Source: Pseudomonas sp. Q11 | GTDB taxonomy: Bacteria; Pseudomonadota; Gammaproteobacteria; Pseudomonadales; Pseudomonadaceae | Direction of reading: 5' to 3' | Length of the DNA: 64,000 nt | Assembly: GCF_024494355.1 (NCBI RefSeq) | Contig: NZ_JAKNQY010000004.1 | Span: 186,001 to 250,000, forward strand | In this document: in pieces, positions 9,404-18,122 of the stretch | Layout of the letters: each line of letters opens with the position of its first letter | Numbering within the stretch: the stretch's first letter is position 1 | Notes under the pieces: model-generated | Databases searched by the model: none | Told to the model about the DNA's origin: nothing | The model's input: only the letters and a program-made list of their open reading frames with translations | Position numbers and translations under genes: made by a program

Positions 9404-9868
9404 ATGAGTGTGAGATATAAAGGACTGGCCGCCGCCCTGTTACTGGGCGGCAGTGCCATGGCCATGGCGGCCAATGACGGGCAGATGCGGGTCAATCAAT
9501 TGCTTAAGGCCGACCCGCAATATGTCGAAACCTGGCAGCAAGTGGTCGAAAAGGAAGAACGCCTGCCTGAATGGGTAATGAACCTGTCAGGCGATTCGCA
9601 GCAGATGAATGCTGTTGAGGAAGATGGCGATAAATACCTGGTAGGGCCGTTGTGCGAAACCCAGGCGACCTGCCGCAGCAAGCGCCTGTTTGTTGCTTTC
9701 AGTTTCGACAAGGACGAGGCCTATGCGCTGTTGGTTGAGGTCCCTGCCGGACTGCCCGCCGACAAGTCCCCGACCCGCCATGCCGATTACCGTTTCCTCG
9801 GCAACCCCGATGAAGGTATGCAGGAACTGTTAATGGAGCAACTGAAGAAAGATCCAAACTGGTACTGA
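9404..9868 (+). CDS. Inhibitor of vertebrate lysozyme (Ivy) family protein, PA5481-like
   Basis: Periplasmic protein of 154 residues with an N-terminal signal peptide cleaved near AMAMAA-NDG. The body matches the Ivy fold (PQYVETWQQVV, LPEWVMNLSG, KYLVGPLC, LFVAFSFDKDEAYALLVEVP). Ivy proteins block lysozyme by inserting a disulfide-bounded loop, CKPHDC in E. coli with its key His. Here the loop reads CETQATC: one residue longer and lacking the His. That resembles the second P. aeruginosa paralogue rather than the active Ivy, so inhibition of lysozyme is doubtful. Overlapping translation unit with the DUF1328 gene. Confidence 0.8.
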   Translation: MSVRYKGLAAALLLGGSAMAMAANDGQMRVNQLLKADPQYVETWQQVVEKEERLPEWVMNLSGDSQQMNAVEEDGDKYLVGPLCETQATCRSKRLFVAFSFDKDEAYALLVEVPAGLPADKSPTRHADYRFLGNPDEGMQELLMEQLKKDPNWY

Positions 9869-9878
9869 TTCTGAAAAC

Positions 9879-9902
9879 GAGAAAAGCAGCCCTGCTTTTC
9901 TC
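9879..9902 (+). terminator. Rho-independent-like hairpin after the ivy homologue
   Basis: Perfect 11-bp inverted repeat (GAGAAAAGCAG / CTGCTTTTCTC) ten bases after the stop codon of the Ivy gene. The T-run lies within the 3' arm rather than after it, so termination is plausible but not textbook. Confidence 0.6.
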
Positions 9903-10572
9903 CTCTGCACAGCTCGAAGAGGGCTGATGCATGACCAGGGGGCCGGGACGCTCTGCCCGTTTGAGGGCGCAGTGACCTACGGGCACAAGGGGTGCCTGCG
10001 AAAGGGCCGGGTCAGGAAAAAGCTTCCACGCAGGTTCGCAAAGTCATGGTGACTGGCGAACTTGCGTGGAGCTTCGTGCCTTGTAAAGTTCATGCCAGAG
10101 CGGTTGGCTATTGTATGTCCGCGTCACCTTCCCCGTACCGCTATCGTTTTTCAATGCCGATCCACTTCCCTGCCCCCCGACCGTATATCGGAGATTTATC
10201 CGGTCGGTCCGCTCTTTCGAGGGTGCTTCATTCTTCTGTCCTTTGATCACTTTTTGCGACACAGGACAAAAAGCCCGTTGCGCTGAAATGGCCGGTTCAC
10301 GGCACTTTTGCCTGCCGAAATGGCGTATTCGCGCCCATTGCTACATAGGTTTCATTTCCCAAGGCTCATGCCGATTCGGCATAGGGTAGGCGTTTACGGC
10401 ATTAGACGCCCCTCCTTCGCATCGCAATAGTTGCGCCTTTTTTCGCCTGCCAATGCGCCTGTGGCGCGTACTCGGGTGACCTTATATGGGGGCAGCGGCA
10501 CGAACTCGTATCGCCATCGGGTGGTTCAGTTTGTGGCAGTTGCCCGAGTCCAACTGAAGTAAGGGTAAAGAT
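9903..10572. other. Long non-coding gap before gltP, with a hairpin and a 15-bp palindrome
   Basis: About 670 bp with no credible gene. Two structures stand out. An inverted repeat at 10026-10039 / 10056-10069 (CCACGCAGGTTCGC pairing with one mismatch) encloses a 16-nt loop. A perfect palindrome at 10368-10382 (ATGCCGA-T-TCGGCAT) lies about 190 bp upstream of gltP and could be an operator. Short frames in the gap lack ribosome-binding sites. Confidence 0.5.
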
Positions 10573-11904
10573 ATGAAGAAGGCAAGACTAAGCCTCGCCT
10601 GGCAGATCCTCATCGGTCTGGTGCTCGGAATTGCAATTGGCGCGTTGCTCAACCATTTCAGTGCCGAGAAAGCCTGGTGGATCAGCAACGTGCTGCAACC
10701 GGCGGGCGATATCTTTATTCGTCTGATCAAGATGATCGTGATCCCGATTGTGATTTCCTCGCTGATCGTCGGTATTGCCGGGGTCGGCGACGCCAAGAAA
10801 CTCGGGCGTATCGGTCTCAAGACCATCCTCTACTTCGAAATCGTCACCACCATTGCCATCGTCGTCGGCCTGCTGTTGGCCAACTTCTTCCAGCCGGGCA
10901 GCGGCATCGACATGAGTACCTTGGGAACGGTGGATATTTCCAAGTACCAGGCTACGGCCGCCGAGGTGCAGCATGAACATGCGTTCATCCAGACCATCCT
11001 CAATCTGATCCCGTCGAACATCTTCGCGGCGGTTGCACGTGGCGAAATGCTGCCGATCATTTTCTTCTCCGTATTGTTCGGCCTCGGTCTGTCCAGCCTG
11101 CAATCGGACCTGCGCGAACCCCTGGTGAAAATGTTCCAGGGCGTCTCGGAAAGCATGTTCAAGGTCACCCACATGATCATGAACTACGCCCCGATCGGCG
11201 TATTCGCCCTGATCGCGGTGACGGTCGCCAACTTCGGTTTCGCATCATTGCTGCCATTGGCGAAGCTGGTGATTCTGGTTTACTTCGCCATCGCCTTCTT
11301 CGCCTTCATGGTGCTGGGGTTGATTGCCCGTCTGTTCGGCTTCTCCGTGATCAAACTGATGCGCATCTTCAAGGATGAGCTGGTGCTGGCCTACTCCACC
11401 GCCAGCTCCGAAACCGTGTTGCCACGCGTGATCGAGAAGATGGAAGCCTACGGTGCACCCAAGGCGATTTGCAGCTTCGTGGTGCCGACCGGTTATTCGT
11501 TCAACCTCGACGGTTCGACCCTTTACCAGAGCATCGCGGCGATTTTCATCGCTCAGTTGTACGGCATCGATCTGTCCATCAGCCAGCAGTTGCTGCTGGT
11601 GCTGACCTTGATGGTGACCTCCAAAGGCATCGCCGGCGTACCGGGTGTCTCTTTCGTGGTGTTGTTGGCGACCCTGGGCAGTGTCGGTATTCCGCTGGAA
11701 GGTCTGGCATTCATTGCCGGTGTCGACCGCATCATGGACATGGCCCGCACCGCGCTGAACGTGATCGGCAATGCCCTGGCCGTGCTGGTCATTTCCCGCT
11801 GGGAAGGCATGTACGACGATGCCAAGGGCCAGCGCTACTGGAGTTCCCTGCCCCACTGGCGCAGCAAAGAACCGTTGCCGGCAGGGGAAGTTTCCAGCCG
11901 CTGA
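10573..11904 (+). CDS. gltP: Proton/glutamate symporter (DAACS family)
   Basis: Inner-membrane symporter of 443 residues that imports glutamate/aspartate with protons. The dicarboxylate/amino acid:cation symporter signatures are all visible: IKMIVIPIVISSLI near residue 58, the serine-rich reentrant loop AYSTASSETVLPR, PTGYSFNLDGSTLY, and GIAGVPGVSFVV with the conserved NVIGNALAVLV helix. There are eight or more hydrophobic segments. The ATG is preceded by AGGGTAAAG. Synteny with PA5479 supports the name. A strong terminator follows at 12098. Confidence 0.92.
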   Translation: MKKARLSLAWQILIGLVLGIAIGALLNHFSAEKAWWISNVLQPAGDIFIRLIKMIVIPIVISSLIVGIAGVGDAKKLGRIGLKTILYFEIVTTIAIVVGLLLANFFQPGSGIDMSTLGTVDISKYQATAAEVQHEHAFIQTILNLIPSNIFAAVARGEMLPIIFFSVLFGLGLSSLQSDLREPLVKMFQGVSESMFKVTHMIMNYAPIGVFALIAVTVANFGFASLLPLAKLVILVYFAIAFFAFMVLGLIARLFGFSVIKLMRIFKDELVLAYSTASSETVLPRVIEKMEAYGAPKAICSFVVPTGYSFNLDGSTLYQSIAAIFIAQLYGIDLSISQQLLLVLTLMVTSKGIAGVPGVSFVVLLATLGSVGIPLEGLAFIAGVDRIMDMARTALNVIGNALAVLVISRWEGMYDDAKGQRYWSSLPHWRSKEPLPAGEVSSR

Positions 11905-11924
11905 CACAGCTGACACACATGACC

Positions 11925-12073
11925 CCTGTGGGAGCCGAGCTTGCTCGCGATTGCGGTGTGTCAGCCAACATCAATGCTGACTGATCCGACGCCATCGCGA
12001 GCAAGCTCGGCTCCCACAGGATCTGCCACAGGATCTACCATAGGATCTCCCACGGTATCTGCCATAGGATTTT
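11925..12073. repeat. Paired REP element with appended 12-bp tandem repeats
   Basis: 11925-12020 is an inverted pair of REP palindromes (CTGTGGGAGCCGAGCTTGC and its complement) about 42 bp apart. It is followed directly by four degenerate 12-bp units at 12018-12065 (AGGATCTGCCAC, AGGATCTACCAT, AGGATCTCCCAC, GGTATCTGCCAT) and a partial fifth. The units contain the CCCAC end of the REP, suggesting they grew from it by slippage. Confidence 0.85.
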
Positions 12074-12097
12074 TGTAGCCCCTGCGCAGTGCCAAGC

Positions 12098-12121
12098 AAA
12101 CCCCGGAGAAATCCGGGGTTT
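12098..12121 (+). terminator. Strong rho-independent terminator
   Basis: Perfect 10-bp stem AAACCCCGGA / TCCGGGGTTT with a GAAA tetraloop, followed by GTCGTTTCT. It ends transcription from gltP before the next same-strand gene. Confidence 0.8.
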
Positions 12122-12175
12122 GTCGTTTCTGCCAGCCCCGCTATCATTCGCGGCATCTTCCGGGGGACTTAACCG

Positions 12176-13405
12176 ATGCTCAATGGCCTGTGGCTTGGCT
12201 TCTTTATCGTGGCAGCCGTGTCGGCGCTGGCGCAGTGGCTGATCGGTGGTAACGCCGGGATCTTCGCCGCCATGGTCGAAAGCATCTTCGCCATGGCCAA
12301 GCTGTCGGTGGAGGTGATGATCCTGCTGTTCGGCACCTTGACCCTGTGGCTGGGGTTTCTGCGCATCGCCGAAAAGGCCGGGATTGTCGACTGGCTGGCC
12401 AAGGCGCTTGGGCCTTTGTTTTTGCGGCTGATGCCGGAGGTGCCGGCGGGCCATCCGGCGATCGGCCTGATTACCCTCAACTTCGCGGCCAACGGCCTGG
12501 GGCTGGATAACGCTGCGACCCCGATCGGCCTGAAGGCCATGCGTGCCCTGCAGGACTTGAACCCCAGCCCGACCATCGCCAGCAATGCACAAATCCTGTT
12601 CCTGGTGCTCAACGCGTCATCGCTCACGCTGTTGCCAGTAACCATTTTCATGTACCGCGCCCAGCAAGGCGCGCCGGACCCGACCCTGGTGTTCCTGCCG
12701 ATCCTGCTCGCCACCAGCGCTTCAACCCTGGTGGGGCTGTTGTCGGTGGCCTTCATGCAGCGCCTGCGCCTGTGGGACCCGGTAGTGCTGGCTTATCTGG
12801 TTCCGGGTGCGTTGGTACTGGGCGGTTTCATGGCGCTGCTGGCGACGCTCTCAGCCACGGCGCTGGCCGGGCTGTCTTCGATCCTCGGCAACCTGACGCT
12901 GTTCGGCTTGATCATCCTGTTTCTGGTGGTAGGCGCGCTACGCAAGGTCAAGGTTTATGAAGCCTTCATTGAAGGCGCCAAAGAGGGCTTTGACGTCGCC
13001 AAGACGTTGCTGCCGTACCTGGTGGCGATGCTGTGCGCCATTGGCGTGCTCCGGGCTTCTGGAGCGCTGGACTTCGGTCTGGACGGCATCCGGCATCTGG
13101 TGCAATGGGTCGGCTGGGACACCCGTTTCGTCGACGCCTTGCCGACTGCCATGGTCAAGCCCTTCTCTGGCAGTGCCGCCCGGGCGATGCTGATCGAAAC
13201 CATGCAGACTTCCGGCGTGGACAGCTTCCCCGCGCTGGTGGCCGCGACCATTCAGGGCAGCACCGAAACCACCTTCTATGTGCTGGCGGTGTATTTCGGC
13301 GCCGTGGGTATCCAGCGTGCGCGGCATGCGGTGGGCTGCGCGCTGCTGGCCGAGTTCAGCGGAGTGGTGGCAGCGATCGGCGTTTGCTACTGGTTCTTTG
13401 GCTGA
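12176..13405 (+). CDS. SpmA/SpmB-type Gate (nucleoside recognition) domain membrane protein
   Basis: Polytopic membrane protein of 409 residues. The N-terminal half (GLWLGFFIVAAVSAL, LGLDNAATPIGLKAM) resembles SpmA and the C-terminal half (TLLPYLVAMLCAIGVLR, PFSGSAARAMLIE, STETTFYVLAVYFGAVG) resembles SpmB. It is thus a natural fusion of two proteins that are separate in spore-formers. Gate-domain proteins are thought to move nucleosides or other small molecules; the substrate in non-sporulating bacteria is unknown. The gene lies between a terminator and the convergent MCE operon. Confidence 0.8.
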   Translation: MLNGLWLGFFIVAAVSALAQWLIGGNAGIFAAMVESIFAMAKLSVEVMILLFGTLTLWLGFLRIAEKAGIVDWLAKALGPLFLRLMPEVPAGHPAIGLITLNFAANGLGLDNAATPIGLKAMRALQDLNPSPTIASNAQILFLVLNASSLTLLPVTIFMYRAQQGAPDPTLVFLPILLATSASTLVGLLSVAFMQRLRLWDPVVLAYLVPGALVLGGFMALLATLSATALAGLSSILGNLTLFGLIILFLVVGALRKVKVYEAFIEGAKEGFDVAKTLLPYLVAMLCAIGVLRASGALDFGLDGIRHLVQWVGWDTRFVDALPTAMVKPFSGSAARAMLIETMQTSGVDSFPALVAATIQGSTETTFYVLAVYFGAVGIQRARHAVGCALLAEFSGVVAAIGVCYWFFG

Positions 13406-13448
13406 ACGCTATCCCCTTGCCACAGGCCCGGATTGCAGTAACGGGCCC

Positions 13449-14084
13449 TTAGGGACGTGCAGGCATCGCCAGGCGCTGGCCTTGTTCCACCGTCCAGTTC
13501 ACAACCTCGGCCGTCAGTCGATCGCTGGCCTGGCCGAAACCTTGCACCACCGCCGGCACTTGCACGTCGCTCAAGGGTTGGCGGACTTCAAAACGATGAC
13601 TGGCAAGGATGCGTTGGTCAAACCCCCGCACCAGCAATGCGTCCAGGCGAATCACCACGCTGGCTCCTGCACCTTGATATTCGGTCTGGAAAGCCTGCAA
13701 CTGGCCACCCAACTCCAGATCCGTTTGCAAGTTGCTGTCGGCGACACTCAATAGCCCGACACGTCCATCCTGTGCGAAGCCATCGAGCAAGCGATTGCGT
13801 AGCAACACCGGTGCCGGGTCGCTCCAGCGTGAGGCTGCGTAGCTGCTCAACAGATTGCCGTGGGGAATGACCGCTATTTTAGGGCTGTTGAGCACTTCGC
13901 TGGCCTGCGGGCTGGCCAGGCGCAACGACCACCTCACGGGCGTGCCCGGGGCTGCTGGCGCCTGCGTCGCGGGTAAGCGATAGACGTTTGAGGGCTCGGC
14001 CTGGGGCAGAATCGAGCAACTGCTAATCAGGACACATCCTGCCAGCAAGAGGATAGGGCGGACGAACCGATCAAACGGCTTCAT
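13449..14084 (-). CDS. ABC-type transport auxiliary lipoprotein of an MCE system
   Basis: Protein of 211 residues with a lipoprotein signal: hydrophobic run then LLAGC or LISSC as the lipidation site (two candidate Cys residues). The rest matches the ABC_trans_aux/PqiC-like fold (NVYRLP, WSDPAPVLLRNRLLDGF, VVIRLDALLV). Such lipoproteins sit on the outer membrane and receive lipid from the MCE hexamer. Last gene of the four-gene operon; its ATG overlaps the stop of the MCE gene by 4 bp (ATGA), indicating translational coupling. Confidence 0.85.
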   Translation of the reverse strand: MKPFDRFVRPILLLAGCVLISSCSILPQAEPSNVYRLPATQAPAAPGTPVRWSLRLASPQASEVLNSPKIAVIPHGNLLSSYAASRWSDPAPVLLRNRLLDGFAQDGRVGLLSVADSNLQTDLELGGQLQAFQTEYQGAGASVVIRLDALLVRGFDQRILASHRFEVRQPLSDVQVPAVVQGFGQASDRLTAEVVNWTVEQGQRLAMPARP

Positions 14085-15019
14085 GGCGTGAACTCCTTGT
14101 TCTTGTCATTGCCCAGCAAATAGCCGCTGGGGTTGGCATCCAGGCGCCGGGAAATACCCCGCAACGCGCTCAAGGTGTCGCGCAATTCCCGCACGGCCGG
14201 CGACAGGGCATTGAGCCCCTGCATGCCATTGTTCAGCGCGTCGCGATTGTCGTTGAGCAGTTTATCGAGGGTCGCGGTGCTGCGGGCCAACGATTGCATG
14301 GCCTGGTCTGCGCTGCTCATGACCTCCTGGCCCTGCTCGTTGAGCAGGCCGTTGGCGCTGCGCATCAACGCCGTAGTCTGCTCCAGGGTGGCGCTGGCCT
14401 GTTTGCCGACAGATGCCAGTTGCTGCATGGCCTGGCGAATATCGCCGCGTTGATCGGCGATGACCCCGGTGGTTTGCTCCAAGTGTTCAAGGGTCTTGCC
14501 CAACCGCTGGACATTGTCCGAGGAAAACACCTCGTTGGCGTTATGCAGCAGCAGGTTGATGCTGGTCATCAGGTCATCGCTGTTGTTCAACAGGCGGGCA
14601 ATGGGTGAGGGCGCTGCGATGATCACGGGTGGCTCGCCATCGTGCCCGGTCAGTGGCGGGCTATTGGGCGTGCCGCCGCTGAGTTGGATAATCGAGGTGC
14701 CGGTGATGCCGGTCAGTGCCAGTTTGGCCTGGGTGTCTTGCTTGACCGGTGTTTCAGCGCTCAAACGTACCCGTGCCAGTACCCGGCGCGGGTCGTTCGG
14801 GTCCAGGCGCAGATTGACGACGTCTCCGACCTTGATGCCGCTGTATTCCACCGCGCTGCCTCTGGACAAGCCGCTGACCGCTTCGTTGAACACCACTTCG
14901 TAATCCTTGAACTCGCTGTCCACGCTGGACTTGGCCAGCCACAACCCAAACAGCAGGGCGCCGACCACCACGATCACGGTGAACAGGCCGATCAATACAT
15001 GATGGGCTCGGGTTTCCAT
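14081..15019 (-). CDS. MCE (MlaD-type) periplasmic lipid-binding protein
   Basis: Protein of 312 residues: a single N-terminal membrane anchor (VLIGLFTVIVVVGALLFGLW), one MCE domain (~residues 38-120, with YSGIKVGDV and TGITGTSIIQL), then a long helical tail (~150-300) of the sort that builds a lipid tunnel. It is the substrate-binding component of a Mla-like phospholipid transporter. It lies between the ATPase gene (one-base gap) and the lipoprotein gene. The tail suggests a longer-reach MCE ring than canonical MlaD (~180 residues). Confidence 0.88.
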   Translation of the reverse strand: METRAHHVLIGLFTVIVVVGALLFGLWLAKSSVDSEFKDYEVVFNEAVSGLSRGSAVEYSGIKVGDVVNLRLDPNDPRRVLARVRLSAETPVKQDTQAKLALTGITGTSIIQLSGGTPNSPPLTGHDGEPPVIIAAPSPIARLLNNSDDLMTSINLLLHNANEVFSSDNVQRLGKTLEHLEQTTGVIADQRGDIRQAMQQLASVGKQASATLEQTTALMRSANGLLNEQGQEVMSSADQAMQSLARSTATLDKLLNDNRDALNNGMQGLNALSPAVRELRDTLSALRGISRRLDANPSGYLLGNDKNKEFTP

Positions 15020-15020
15020 G

Positions 15021-15827
15021 TCAGACCTCGTTCAATTGTGTCGCGGCCGTTAAGGCCGCGCGGCCGCGAGGGCCGTGGAAGTATTCATGAATCCACGCAT
15101 CATCGGTTTCCGACACTTTGTCGATGACGTCGGCCACCAGCACTTTTTTCTGAGCCAGCACCGCCACCCGGTCGGTGATGGTGTAGAGGGTGTCCAGGTC
15201 ATGGGTGACCAAAAATACGCTCAAGCCCAAGGCGTCACGAAGCGTCAGGATCAATTGGTCGAACGCAGCCGCGCCGATGGGGTCGAGGCCGGCGGTGGGT
15301 TCGTCGAGAAACAGAATGTCCGGGTCCAGGGCTAGCGCCCGGGCCAAGGCTGCACGCTTGATCATGCCGCCGGACAGCGAGGCGGGGTATTTGTCCGCCG
15401 CCGATAGCGGCAGCCCGGCCAACGCCAGTTTCACCGCCGCCAGATGCTCGGCATCGGCCCGGCTGAGCCCGGCGTGTTCGATCAGGGGCAGGGCGACATT
15501 CTCTGTCACGGTCAGCGAAGAAAACAGCGCGCCTTTCTGAAACAGTACCCCAAAGCGTCGTTCCAGCTGCGAACGCTGTGCCTGGGGCAGGCTCGGCAGG
15601 TCCTGGCCGAACACGCGCACGGCCCCTTCACTGGGCCGGTTCAAGCCGACAATGCTGCGCAATAGCACTGATTTGCCGCTGCCGGAGCCGCCGACCACGG
15701 CGAGGATCTCGCCTTTGTATACGTCCAGGTCGAGGTTTTCGTGCACGCTCTGCAGGCCAAAGCGATTGCACAAACCACGTACCTGAATCACCGCCTCGGT
15801 GGGCGGCCTGGAAGGTCGACTCACCAT
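15021..15827 (-). CDS. MlaF-type ABC transporter ATPase
   Basis: Cytoplasmic ATPase of 268 residues. Walker A GGSGSGKSVLLR, Q-loop FGVLFQKG, signature LSGGMIKRAALARAL, Walker B DILFLDEPTAGLDP and H-loop THDL are all intact. LSGGM is typical of the MlaF clade. It drives the MlaE-type permease to move phospholipid between membranes. The start overlaps the end of the permease gene by 7 bp. Confidence 0.92.
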   Translation of the reverse strand: MVSRPSRPPTEAVIQVRGLCNRFGLQSVHENLDLDVYKGEILAVVGGSGSGKSVLLRSIVGLNRPSEGAVRVFGQDLPSLPQAQRSQLERRFGVLFQKGALFSSLTVTENVALPLIEHAGLSRADAEHLAAVKLALAGLPLSAADKYPASLSGGMIKRAALARALALDPDILFLDEPTAGLDPIGAAAFDQLILTLRDALGLSVFLVTHDLDTLYTITDRVAVLAQKKVLVADVIDKVSETDDAWIHEYFHGPRGRAALTAATQLNEV

Positions 15828-16978
15828 TGCATCTCCATGAAAAACAGCGCGGCTACCGCATCAAGTACGATCACCACAAAAATCGACTGCACCACGCTGG
15901 AGGTGGTGTGAGCCCCGACAGACTCGGCGCTGCCGCTGACTTTGAAGCCTTCCAGGCATCCCACCGCAGCAATCAGGAAGGCAAAGATTGGCGCCTTGAC
16001 CATTCCCACCACGAAATGCTGGACGCCGATGTCCGACTGCAACAGCGTCAGGAACATCGCCGGAGAAATATCCAGCGACAGGGCACACACCACTCCGCCG
16101 CCGACAATGCCCGAGAGCATGGCCACAAAGGTCAGCATCGGCAGCGCAACCAACAGCGCCAGCACTCGCGGCACCACCAGCAACTCGATGGGATCAAGGC
16201 CCAGCGTACGAATCGCGTCGATTTCTTCGTTGGCCTTCATCGAGCCGATCTGCGCGGTGAACGCGCTGGCGGTGCGACCTGCCATGAGAATTGCAGTCAG
16301 CAGCACGCCGAATTCGCGCAGAAACGAGAACGCCACCAAGTCCACGGTAAAAATACTGGCGCCGAAATCGGCCAGCACCGTCGCCCCGAGAAACGCCACC
16401 ACCGCGCCCACCAGAAACGTCAGCAGGGCGACGATAGGGGCCGCATCCAGCCCCGTCTGTTCGATGTGAACAACCATCGGGGTAATGCGCCAGCGTTTCG
16501 GGCGAAACAGGCCCCTGGCCAGCGTTTCAAGGATCAAGCCGACAAAGCCCAGCAGTTGCAGGGTGTCTTGCCAGACCTTGTCCACGGATCGACCGATGCG
16601 TGTCAACAACTGGGTCGCGACACTCACCGTCGGCTCTTTGATCGGCACGCAGAAGTCGGTCAGAGAGCAATAGACCGTCTGCAACAATGCCCGGTCGGCG
16701 GACGACAAAGTGCAATCGCGATGCTCGGCGGTCTTGCCCAGCCGCTCGGCGCCCAGCAGTTCCACCAGCAACGAGGCGCCGGCGGTGTCGAGGGCACCCA
16801 AGCCGTTGAGGTCGATCAGCGTGTTGTCGTCGTACTGGCCGCGCAGCGAGTCGCTCAAGCGTTTGAGCTGCGTGTAATGAGCCAATGTCCAGTCCCCGCT
16901 GATCCATAGCTGCGCCGGGGAGTGAGAGCGATCCAGTCGGGCACTGCCAGCCAGAGTGCCAGGGGTCATAAGCGCCAT
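15821..16978 (-). CDS. MlaE-type permease with N-terminal STAS-like domain
   Basis: Protein of 385 residues. Residues ~20-110 form a STAS-like domain (WTLAHYTQLKRL, IDLNGLGALDTAGASLLVEL). The MlaE permease domain follows with the characteristic ADFGASIFTVDLV and MAGRTASAFTAQIGSMKANEEIDA motifs. It is the membrane channel of the MCE lipid transporter and the first gene of the operon permease-ATPase-MCE-lipoprotein. In the canonical Mla system the STAS protein (MlaB) is separate, so this fused form defines a distinct subfamily. Confidence 0.9.
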   Translation of the reverse strand: MALMTPGTLAGSARLDRSHSPAQLWISGDWTLAHYTQLKRLSDSLRGQYDDNTLIDLNGLGALDTAGASLLVELLGAERLGKTAEHRDCTLSSADRALLQTVYCSLTDFCVPIKEPTVSVATQLLTRIGRSVDKVWQDTLQLLGFVGLILETLARGLFRPKRWRITPMVVHIEQTGLDAAPIVALLTFLVGAVVAFLGATVLADFGASIFTVDLVAFSFLREFGVLLTAILMAGRTASAFTAQIGSMKANEEIDAIRTLGLDPIELLVVPRVLALLVALPMLTFVAMLSGIVGGGVVCALSLDISPAMFLTLLQSDIGVQHFVVGMVKAPIFAFLIAAVGCLEGFKVSGSAESVGAHTTSSVVQSIFVVIVLDAVAALFFMEMQW

Positions 16979-17021
16979 GCTCGTTCGGCTCGAAAAGTGT
17001 TACCTAATAGCACGCCCGGCA

Positions 17022-18050
17022 TTATTTTGCCCCAGGCTCGAGCGCACCGCTGACCTTGAAGCGCAATACACCAATCACTTGGCCATTTTCCGTCAACACC
17101 CGCACCTGCCATTTACCCGTGGGGTTTTCCGGGAAGTTCTGCTTGTGGGTCCAGGCGCGATAGCCTTCCTTGCGCCCGCCATGAATGTCCAGGGCGATGC
17201 GATCGACTTCTTTGCCGTTGAATTGCCAGACGTGATAGATCCGCTCATCAAGCCCCCGCGGCGCGTTGATCGCGGTGTAGGCATACAGGCCATTGCCGCG
17301 GATCTGCTCAGCGGTGACTTCCTTCAGGCTGGCGCCCGGCGTGCGGTCTTGCAACTGGGTGCTGATCGCCACCTCGGTCATCCATAAGGTTGCCGGCGGC
17401 ACCCAGGAGCGCAGCACCCACCCGGCGGCGCCGATCCCCACCGTGATGCACAGAATCGCCAAGGCGTTGCGCACGGTGCGGATTGGAAAGATCGAGGCCA
17501 GGCTGGGGAACGACAACAGCATGGCAGTGCCCAGGGCCAGCTTGAAGCTCTGGTCGGTGGTCAGGTGCAGGATGATGGGCAGCGCAGTGAGCAGGGCGGC
17601 AAACAGCGTCAAAGTGTGCAGTGCCAGGAACGCCCAGCGCCGGGGCGCCAGCCATTTGTAGTACAACGGATCAATGATCGAGACCAGCGCCGAGGCCGCC
17701 AGCAAGCCGGTGAAAATTACCTGGCTGCTGTTCCAGGTGGTGGTGATGAAAAAGAACGGCAGGACGAAAAACAGGCTTTCCTGGTGAATCATCTGCGTGG
17801 CGTAACGCAGCAGCGGCTGGGGGATTTCCCGTTTGAAGATGCGGGCAAAAAGCCGGGTCAGGCTATTCTCCAGCATCAGCCAGACCCAGCTCACCAGCAT
17901 GATGATGGCGATCCAGGTCGCAAGGCCCTGCTGGCGGTCCACCAGCATGAAACTGCCGACCCCAGAGATGAAACCACCGAGTGCGATGACCCCTGGATAG
18001 CGCTTCATCAATTCAAGAAGGCGCTGGATGTAATGAGTCAGGTTCGGCAT
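17022..18050 (-). CDS. Membrane protein with DUF5924 and DUF2914 domains
   Basis: Protein of 342 residues. Six or more membrane segments (residues ~20-250) form the DUF5924 part. A C-terminal soluble domain (~255-335: HVWQFNGKEVDRI, GKWQVRVLTENGQVIG) matches DUF2914, which is expected outside the cytoplasm. Function unknown. It is transcribed in the same direction as the MCE operon, but with a 43-bp gap; a shared transcript is possible. Confidence 0.75.
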   Translation of the reverse strand: MPNLTHYIQRLLELMKRYPGVIALGGFISGVGSFMLVDRQQGLATWIAIIMLVSWVWLMLENSLTRLFARIFKREIPQPLLRYATQMIHQESLFFVLPFFFITTTWNSSQVIFTGLLAASALVSIIDPLYYKWLAPRRWAFLALHTLTLFAALLTALPIILHLTTDQSFKLALGTAMLLSFPSLASIFPIRTVRNALAILCITVGIGAAGWVLRSWVPPATLWMTEVAISTQLQDRTPGASLKEVTAEQIRGNGLYAYTAINAPRGLDERIYHVWQFNGKEVDRIALDIHGGRKEGYRAWTHKQNFPENPTGKWQVRVLTENGQVIGVLRFKVSGALEPGAK

Positions 18051-18122
18051 TCGGCAGTTCGCAGTCAGTCGTAGGAAATATCCCTGACAGAGTATCGCCA
18101 GGACATCGATGTGACGAGCGCT

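Noticed and set aside
10992..11172. Long open frames antisense to gltP, the transporters and other GC-rich genes
   Set aside because: They are codon-position shadows of the well-recognised genes on the other strand; no ribosome-binding sites or known domains.
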